Of a stretch of 6,595 nt of DNA, positions 1 through 4,542 are shown piece after piece. Position 1 is the first letter of the stretch; each line of letters starts with the position of its first letter. Position numbers and translations under genes: made by a program. Source of the stretch: an uncultured Collinsella sp. (lineage in GTDB: Bacteria; Actinomycetota; Coriobacteriia; Coriobacteriales; Coriobacteriaceae); assembly GCA_958447445.1 (NCBI GenBank), contig CAUDAE010000105.1:1-6595 (forward strand), given 5' to 3'. The notes below the pieces were generated by a model that was not told the origin of the DNA, ran no database searches, and was given only the letters and a program-made list of their open reading frames with translations.

Positions 1-17
1 CTGCGGAAACGCGGAGT

Positions 18-77
18 CCGTTCAGGCTGTTGCGTTGAGATTGAAAATCAACCGGAGCCATCAACGCCGCTGAACGG
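18..77. repeat. Small interrupted inverted repeat at the left edge
   Basis: CCGTTCAG (18-25) pairs with CTGAACGG (70-77), GCGTTGA (32-38) pairs with TCAACGC (61-67), and a small TTGA-AAA-TCAA hairpin (41-51) lies within. The sequence does not match the two repeat copies to its right. No T-run follows on either strand. It may be a separate structured element or the end of a transcript coming from outside the window. Confidence 0.45.
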
Positions 78-101
78 TAGCCAAATTAATAATACAGACT
101 C

Positions 102-177
102 GTAACCCTGCGGCGTTAAACGAAGGAAGCCCCGTCCCCCGGAACTGTTTCCTTGGCGCGACTTCTGGCGAAGCCAG
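102..177. repeat. Direct repeat, copy 1 (diverged left half of the palindrome)
   Basis: This 76-bp stretch matches 196-273 in order. Shared blocks are GTAACCCTG, AACGAAGGA, GCCCCGT, GCGCGACTTCTGGC and AAGCCAG, with scattered substitutions and short indels between them. The tip hairpin CTGGC-GAA-GCCAG (165-177) is kept, but no complementary right arm follows. It is therefore an incomplete copy. Confidence 0.8.
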
Positions 178-195
178 GGCAATTTATTCAGCCCA

Positions 196-273
196 GTAAC
201 CCTGTAGCGAGTTAACGAAGGAGGCCCCGTTCACCCGGAGCTTTTCCCATTGCGCGACTTCTGGCAAAGCCAG
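196..273. repeat. Direct repeat, copy 2 (left half of the palindrome with its flank)
   Basis: This 78-bp partner of 102-177 begins 94 bp downstream of it, with an 18-bp spacer (178-195) between the copies. From 211 on it forms the left arm and tip of the large palindrome. The shared GTAACCCTG flank lies outside the palindrome, so the repeated unit is longer than the paired region. Confidence 0.8.
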
Positions 274-327
274 GTGAGCGCAAGGGAAAAGCGTAGGGTG
301 AACGGGGCCTCCGGCGGGAAGTTAAAC
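211..327. repeat. Large imperfect palindrome downstream of fba
   Basis: Nested arms pair across the whole element. There is a perfect 17-bp arm (220-236 with 296-312, GGAGGCCCCGTTCACCC and its complement). Inside it are a perfect 9-bp arm (240-248 with 284-292, GCTTTTCCC/GGGAAAAGC) and a 6-bp arm (250-255 with 278-283, TTGCGC/GCGCAA). At the tip is a 5-bp hairpin (261-265 with 269-273, CTGGC-AAA-GCCAG). Outer GTTAAC (211-216) and GTTAAAC (321-327) can pair after an internal loop. Neither side ends in a T-run, so it is not a classical terminator, although it lies 22 nt past the fba stop. It could protect the mRNA 3' end or be a REP/MITE-like element. No transposase is visible. Confidence 0.85.
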
Positions 328-333
328 CGCTAC

Positions 334-1200
334 TTACGCCTTGTTGACGGAGCCAAACTCCTCCATGAGCTCCTTGGTGCGGGCAACGATGTTGTCGCGA
401 CCAGGCTTGAGGAGCTTGCGGGGGTCAAAGCCCTTGCCCTGCTGATCCTTGCCAGCCTCGATGTACTCGCGAACGCCCTTGGCAAAGACGAGCTGCAGAT
501 CGGTGTTGACGTTGATCTTGGAGATACCCAGGGAGATGGCCTTCTTGATCTGATCCTCGGGGATGCCGGTGCCACCGTGCAGGACGAGGGGCAGGTCGCC
601 GGTCTGAGCCTTGATCTCGCCCAGGCGCTCGAAGGAAAGGCCAGCCCAGTCGGCAGGGTACACGCCGTGGATGTTGCCGATACCGCAGGCAAGGAAGTCG
701 ACGCCCAGGTCAGCAATCTGCTTGCACTCAGCAGGATCAGCGAGCTCGCCGCTGGAGGTCACGCCGTCCTCGGTGCCGCCGATGCCGCCGACCTCGGCCT
801 CGATGGACATACCCTTGGAGTGGGCAAGCTCAACGAGCTCCTTGGTGCGGTCGAGGTTAAGCTGGAAGGTCTCCTCGTGAGAGCCGTCATACATGATGGA
901 CGTGAAGCCGGCCTCGATGCACTTGAAGCAGTCCTCGTAAGAACCGTGATCGAGGTGAAGGGCGACGGGAACGGTAACGCCCGTGGCCTCGACGGCAGCC
1001 TTGACCATGTCGGCGCAGACCTTGAAACCGCCCATCCACTTAGCGGCACCAGCGGTGCACTGAAGGATCAGCGGAGACTTGGCCTCCTCGGCGGCCTGGA
1101 GAATAGCCAGGGTCCACTCGAGGTTGTTGGTGTTGAAGGCACCGAGACCATACTTGCCGGCCTCGGCCTTCTTGAGCATGTCTGCTGCGTTGACGAGCAT
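334..1200 (-). CDS. fba: Class II fructose-1,6-bisphosphate aldolase
   Basis: This enzyme cleaves fructose 1,6-bisphosphate to dihydroxyacetone phosphate and glyceraldehyde 3-phosphate, reversibly, in glycolysis and gluconeogenesis in the cytosol. Seen: 288 residues, close to the Bacillus FbaA length (~285) and shorter than E. coli FbaA (~359). The Zn-dependent site is intact: catalytic D84 and ligand H85 in HLDHGSYEDC, E134 in SIEAEVGGIGG, H178 in NIHGVY, H208 in LHGGTGIP (207-214), and the phosphate-binding KINVNTD (228-234). Start: ATG at 1198-1200 with AGGAGG (1209-1214) 8 nt upstream. The frame is open further upstream to 1467, but that would run into the preceding gene and has no such site. 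Known: tagatose-bisphosphate aldolases share this fold and these motifs, so the sugar specificity is inferred from best resemblance. It has its own probable promoter and is followed 22 nt later by a very large hairpin. Confidence 0.95.
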   Translation of the reverse strand: MLVNAADMLKKAEAGKYGLGAFNTNNLEWTLAILQAAEEAKSPLILQCTAGAAKWMGGFKVCADMVKAAVEATGVTVPVALHLDHGSYEDCFKCIEAGFTSIMYDGSHEETFQLNLDRTKELVELAHSKGMSIEAEVGGIGGTEDGVTSSGELADPAECKQIADLGVDFLACGIGNIHGVYPADWAGLSFERLGEIKAQTGDLPLVLHGGTGIPEDQIKKAISLGISKINVNTDLQLVFAKGVREYIEAGKDQQGKGFDPRKLLKPGRDNIVARTKELMEEFGSVNKA

Positions 1201-1208
1201 AAAAGAAA

Positions 1209-1214
1209 CCTCCT
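1209..1214 (-). promoter_or_regulatory. Ribosome binding site that sets the fba start
   Basis: A perfect AGGAGG on the minus strand lies 8 nt upstream of the ATG at 1198-1200. It rules out the longer open frame as the true protein. The site overlaps a small dyad (1207-1211 with 1218-1222, AACCT/AGGTT, 6-nt loop) that could weakly mask it in the mRNA. Confidence 0.85.
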
Positions 1215-1240
1215 GTAAGGTTGCTCCGATAACGCCTGAG

Positions 1241-1269
1241 ATTTTACCACGACATACCCGAGCATAAAC
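1241..1269 (-). promoter_or_regulatory. Probable fba promoter with extended -10
   Basis: On the minus strand the sequence TGGTAAAAT (1241-1249) is a good extended -10 (TGn plus TAAAAT). With a 17-bp spacer the -35 position falls at 1264-1269 (GTTTAT), which is poor, as is common when a TGn extension is present. The predicted start of transcription near 1234 would give a leader of about 34 nt. It lies in the 194-bp gap between the MBL hydrolase gene and fba. Inferred from sequence only. Confidence 0.5.
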
Positions 1270-1364
1270 GTTCGTTTGTTCACGAATACCATCCGATTGG
1301 ACAAATTTTGACCGTTTGCCCCACAGAATCGACCCACTGGGGAAAATAGCTTGACGATTGAGCG

Positions 1365-1384
1365 GTCTTCGTGGTTCGGAAGAC
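1365..1384 (-). terminator. Small hairpin just after the MBL hydrolase gene
   Basis: A 6-bp stem (GTCTTC at 1379-1384 with GAAGAC at 1365-1370, minus strand) with an 8-nt loop starts 10 nt after the stop codon. No T-run follows directly; the nearest is TATTTT some 15 nt further on. The position suits a transcript end but the structure is too weak for a firm call. Confidence 0.25.
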
Positions 1385-1394
1385 GGCTTCGAGC

Positions 1395-2078
1395 CTACAT
1401 CTGCATAAACGGGTTCTGCATAAGTTCGCGCGCCATCGTGGTCGAATCGCCATGGCCCGTCAAGCAAACGGTATCGGGCGGAAGCATCTTGACAAGTTTG
1501 GAGAGCGAGCGCATAATCGCCGCCTCGTCACCGCCGGAAAGATCGGTACGACCGTGGCTGCCCGGGAAAAGCGTGTCGCCCACAAAGGCGATGTTTCCCT
1601 GCTCGGTCGCGGCGAACAGGACGATGCCGCCCGGCGTATGCCCCGGCGTCTCGATCACCTGCAGGCAGACGTCGCCCACCTCGATTGTATCGCCCTCGGC
1701 AAGCAAGCGCGTCGGCTCACCCGGATCGGGCGTCTCGATACCCCACATGGCGCGCTGCTCCTCGATATTTGCGCGAGGTACCGTCACGTCCTTAGCGCAC
1801 AACTCATATAGTGCGCTGTCGCCAACGACAGCTCGAACCCCGGCAACCCCACCAACATGGTCGGCATGACCGTGCGTGCAGACAGACCCGAGTACGCGCA
1901 CCTCGGGATGCGCGGTGCGGATATGCTCCACAAGACGCTCGCCCTCCCACGCCGGATCGACGATTAAGCACTCGTCATTCGAAATCACGGCGTAGCTGTT
2001 GGTCTGAATCGGGCCGTTGACGAGCGCCTCAATCGAAGCCGTGCCTCGGGGTGTCAGGTCCAAAGTCATATCGTCCAT
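1395..2078 (-). CDS. Glyoxalase II-like metallo-beta-lactamase-fold hydrolase
   Basis: Seen: 227 residues with the complete dinuclear metal site of the family: THGHADH (68-74, HxHxDH), H147 in PGHTPG, D168 in GDTLF and H209 in TGHG. The stretch GDTLFPGSHGRTD (167-179) is typical of the short YcbL/GloB-like hydrolases, which lack the C-terminal glutathione-binding domain of true glyoxalase II. Inferred: a soluble cytosolic Zn/Fe thioesterase-type hydrolase. The substrate (lactoyl-thiol or another thioester) cannot be read from sequence. Start: ATG at 2076-2078 is preferred because AAGGAGG (2087-2093) sits 8 nt upstream of it, but only 2 nt upstream of the in-frame ATG at 2082-2084, which would give 229 aa. 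Context: it follows rel across 88 bp containing a hairpin. A homologue often sits downstream of rel in Gram-positive bacteria, so shared transcription is plausible. The gene may be annotated as hydroxyacylglutathione hydrolase. Confidence 0.92.
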   Translation of the reverse strand: MDDMTLDLTPRGTASIEALVNGPIQTNSYAVISNDECLIVDPAWEGERLVEHIRTAHPEVRVLGSVCTHGHADHVGGVAGVRAVVGDSALYELCAKDVTVPRANIEEQRAMWGIETPDPGEPTRLLAEGDTIEVGDVCLQVIETPGHTPGGIVLFAATEQGNIAFVGDTLFPGSHGRTDLSGGDEAAIMRSLSKLVKMLPPDTVCLTGHGDSTTMARELMQNPFMQM

Positions 2079-2086
2079 GCGCATAC

Positions 2087-2093
2087 CCTCCTT
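2087..2093 (-). promoter_or_regulatory. Ribosome binding site that decides the MBL hydrolase start
   Basis: AAGGAGG on the minus strand is 8 nt from the ATG at 2076-2078 but only 2 nt from the ATG at 2082-2084. The spacing favours the downstream ATG and a 227-residue protein. The fba gene in the same window also uses an 8-nt spacing. Confidence 0.8.
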
Positions 2094-2104
2094 CTAAAAT
2101 ACGC

Positions 2105-2128
2105 TCGAGGCACCAAACGATGCCTCGA
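2105..2128 (-). terminator. Hairpin in the rel-MBL gap: possible weak terminator or attenuator
   Basis: A perfect 8-bp stem (TCGAGGCA, 2121-2128, with TGCCTCGA, 2105-2112, on the minus strand) encloses an 8-nt loop. Beyond one mismatch it can extend by two more pairs. Downstream on the minus strand comes GCGTATTTTAG, so the U-run is short and displaced by 4 nt. The hairpin begins 39 nt after the rel stop and ends 12 nt before the MBL hydrolase ribosome binding site. It could end part of the rel transcripts, stabilise an mRNA end, or do neither. Confidence 0.5.
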
Positions 2129-2166
2129 ACGTAACCAATATCTATGATGTTGAGAGGCTCTCGCAC

Positions 2167-4527
2167 CTACACACGGCGCTTGAGTTGCGCTCCGCCCTCG
2201 CCGGGCATAAGACGGCGAGCGTCGTAGACCGAATCGACACTGCTGATGGAAGCCAGCAGCGGATCCAGGCCGCTCGCATCCGAAATCTCGACCATAAAGC
2301 GCAGGGTCGCAATACCCTCGCGGTTGGTCGAGGTGGCGGCGGAAAGGATATTGCCGCCTGCATCGCCAATGGCAATGGTGACGTCCTTGAGCAGGCCCAT
2401 GCGGTCCAGGCACTCGACCACGATCTCGACCTGGAAAAGTGTATCGGCAGCACCATCCCACTCTACGTCAATCATGCGCTCGGGGTGCTCCATGAGGCCC
2501 TTGACGTTGGGGCAGTTGGCGCGATGTACCGAAACGCCACGACCGCGCGTGATGAAGCCGACGATGTCGTCGCCCGTCACGGGGTTGCAGCAATGAGCCA
2601 GACGGACCAGCAGGCCGCTGTTGCTCTCGCCCTTGACGATAATGCCGTTACTTGCGCTCTTGCCGCGCTTTTGCGGCTTGCGGTTGGAGCCGCGGGCCGG
2701 CTGTTTCACGACCTCGGCGATAGCCTCGGCCTTGGTGAGCTGTTCCTCGGGCTTGGGGTCCAAGATTTGCTCGACCTTATTGCCCACAGCGCGCGGGGCA
2801 ACCTTGCCGGCGCCGACGGCGGCAAACAGGTCCTCGAGCTGCTTGAAGTTAAACTGCTCCGCTACGGCGTTGAGCGCACGCGTCGAACGCGGCGTAGAAA
2901 TGCCATAGCCACGCTTCCGCAGGTCCTTGGCCAGCATATCGCGGCCGGCAGCAGCGTCGTCATCCTTGGTCGCAGCGGCAAAATAGCGGCGGATCTTTGA
3001 CTTGGCGGAAGGCGTCTTAACGATCTTGAGCCAATCACGCGACGGCTTGGAACTCTTGTTAGTCAGGATCTCGACACGGTCGCCCGTCTTGATCTCGTGC
3101 GTGAGCGGAGCCACCGCACCGTTGATTTTGGCGCCGACGCAATGGTTTCCCACCTCGGTGTGAACGGCATAGGCAAAGTCGAGCGGCGTGGAGCCGGCAC
3201 GAAGCGCCATGACCTCGCCTTTGGGCGTGAAGACAAAGATCTCCTGATCGAACAGATCGACCTTCAGCGAGTGCAGGTATTCCTTGGCATCGGTGATCTC
3301 GTCGGAAGCCGCCCAATCGAGCGAATGCTTGAGCCAGTTGATCTGGTCGTCCAAACGTTGAGCGTCATTGGTCTTGGAAGCAGACGATCCGCCCGACTTC
3401 TTATATAGCCAGTGGGCGGCAATGCCGTACTCGGCCTGCTCATGCATCTCGTAGGTTCGAATCTGAATCTCGAGCGGACGAGCCGTGGGGCCGATGACCG
3501 TCGTGTGGAGCGACTGGTAGTTATTGACCTTGGGCATGGCGATATAGTCTTTAAAGCGACCAGGCATGGGGTGCCACAGCGTATGCACCGCACCGAGCGT
3601 GGAGTAACAATCGCGCACCGAATGGGTAATAACACGCAGCGCCACCAGGTCGTAGATCTCGGAGAACTCCTTGCCCTTGCGCTTCATCTTTTGGTAGATG
3701 GACCAATAGTGCTTGGAGCGGCCGTTGATCTGGAAGCCCTCCAGGCCAATGCGGTTGAGCTCGTCGGTGAGCGTCTTGATGGTCTCGGCCAGATAGCGCT
3801 CGCGAACCTCGCGCGACTCAGCCACCATGCGCGCGATGCGCTGGTAGGCATCGGGCTCCAGGTAGAAGAAGGACAGGTCCTCGAGCTCCCACTTAATAGA
3901 GCTCATGCCCAGGCGGTCGGCCAAGGGCGCGTACACGTCCATGGTCTCGCGAGCCTTAAACAGGCGACGATCCTCGCGCAGGGCCGCCAGCGTACGCATG
4001 TTGTGCAGACGGTCGGCAAGTTTAACGATGATGACACGAATGTCCTTGGACATGGCGAGGAACATCTTGCGCAGCGTGAGGGCCTGTTTCTCGTCCATGC
4101 TGTCGACTTCGATGTTGGTGAGCTTGGTCACGCCATCGACGAGCTCGGCCACCGTATCGCCAAACAGGCCGGAAACATCGGCGAGCGAGGTCTCGGTATC
4201 CTCGACGGTATCGTGCAGCAGTGCGGCGCACACCACATCGCAGTCCATCTTGAGATCGGCCAAAATGATGGCAACCTCGACGGGATGGTTAATGTACATC
4301 TCGCCCGAGCGGCGCTTTTGGTTGCAGTGCTTCTCGGCGGCAAAGCAGTAGGCTTGCTCCACCTTAGAAAAGTCGTCCTCATTCATATATTTGAGGCACA
4401 GGCGCTCCAGCTTGTCGTAGCTGTCCGCCATAATCTCGGGCGGCAGCTCATCGGCATGCTTATAGTGCTCCATCTCCGAAAACGGCTGGAGGGTGGAATC
4501 ATGGGCGGTACGGGCTGCGGCATCCAT
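2167..4527 (-). CDS. rel: Bifunctional (p)ppGpp synthetase/hydrolase (RelA/SpoT family Rel)
   Basis: This enzyme makes (p)ppGpp from ATP and GDP/GTP and also hydrolyses it, driving the stringent response to amino-acid starvation at the ribosome. Seen, in 786 residues: an HD hydrolase domain with H81, HDTVED (105-110) and LADRLHNMRT (170-179); a synthetase domain with GRSKHYWSIYQKM (269-281), D293 in YDLVALRVI, the RFKD motif (324-327), YQSLHTTV (337-344) and EIQIRT (353-358); a TGS domain (~429-489); a zinc-finger region with HCC (645-647), H668 and C672; and a C-terminal ACT domain (~697-775). Known: an RxKD motif with an intact HD site marks bifunctional Rel rather than synthetase-only RelA. 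The length is close to actinobacterial Rel (~790 aa). Start: ATG at 4525-4527 with AAGGGG (4534-4539) 6 nt upstream, inside the 15-bp gap after the RecJ-helicase gene. That gap argues for one transcript. No key residue appears to be lost. Confidence 0.96.
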   Translation of the reverse strand: MDAAARTAHDSTLQPFSEMEHYKHADELPPEIMADSYDKLERLCLKYMNEDDFSKVEQAYCFAAEKHCNQKRRSGEMYINHPVEVAIILADLKMDCDVVCAALLHDTVEDTETSLADVSGLFGDTVAELVDGVTKLTNIEVDSMDEKQALTLRKMFLAMSKDIRVIIVKLADRLHNMRTLAALREDRRLFKARETMDVYAPLADRLGMSSIKWELEDLSFFYLEPDAYQRIARMVAESREVRERYLAETIKTLTDELNRIGLEGFQINGRSKHYWSIYQKMKRKGKEFSEIYDLVALRVITHSVRDCYSTLGAVHTLWHPMPGRFKDYIAMPKVNNYQSLHTTVIGPTARPLEIQIRTYEMHEQAEYGIAAHWLYKKSGGSSASKTNDAQRLDDQINWLKHSLDWAASDEITDAKEYLHSLKVDLFDQEIFVFTPKGEVMALRAGSTPLDFAYAVHTEVGNHCVGAKINGAVAPLTHEIKTGDRVEILTNKSSKPSRDWLKIVKTPSAKSKIRRYFAAATKDDDAAAGRDMLAKDLRKRGYGISTPRSTRALNAVAEQFNFKQLEDLFAAVGAGKVAPRAVGNKVEQILDPKPEEQLTKAEAIAEVVKQPARGSNRKPQKRGKSASNGIIVKGESNSGLLVRLAHCCNPVTGDDIVGFITRGRGVSVHRANCPNVKGLMEHPERMIDVEWDGAADTLFQVEIVVECLDRMGLLKDVTIAIGDAGGNILSAATSTNREGIATLRFMVEISDASGLDPLLASISSVDSVYDARRLMPGEGGAQLKRRV

Positions 4528-4542
4528 CGAGGTCCCCTTCCC

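Larger units (their letters stand above)
1..333. other. Gene-free region of structured repeats
   Basis: No open frame with a ribosome binding site or recognisable protein lies here on either strand. The region holds the small inverted repeat, the partial repeat copy and the large palindrome. Between them is an AT-rich stretch (83-94) without a convincing promoter pair. Confidence 0.7.

Noticed and set aside
211..327. Intrinsic terminator for fba
   Set aside because: The stem is very strong and well placed, but the sequence after it on the minus strand (TTCGTTAACTCGC) has no T-run. It is kept as a repeat element with a possible role at the mRNA end.
102..327. CRISPR-like array
   Set aside because: There are only two diverged copies, with an 18-bp gap between them and large internal palindromes. 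There is no regular repeat-spacer pattern and no cas gene.
250..1218. Long plus-strand open frame (322 codons) opposite fba
   Set aside because: It mirrors the aldolase gene in a GC-rich sequence, runs through the palindrome, has no recognisable domain or ribosome binding site, and fba is fully supported by its catalytic motifs.
334..1467. N-terminally extended aldolase of 377 residues
   Set aside because: The extension would overlap the MBL hydrolase 3' end and cross the promoter. The family starts at the MLVNAADM region, and a perfect ribosome binding site sits 8 nt before the ATG at 1198-1200.
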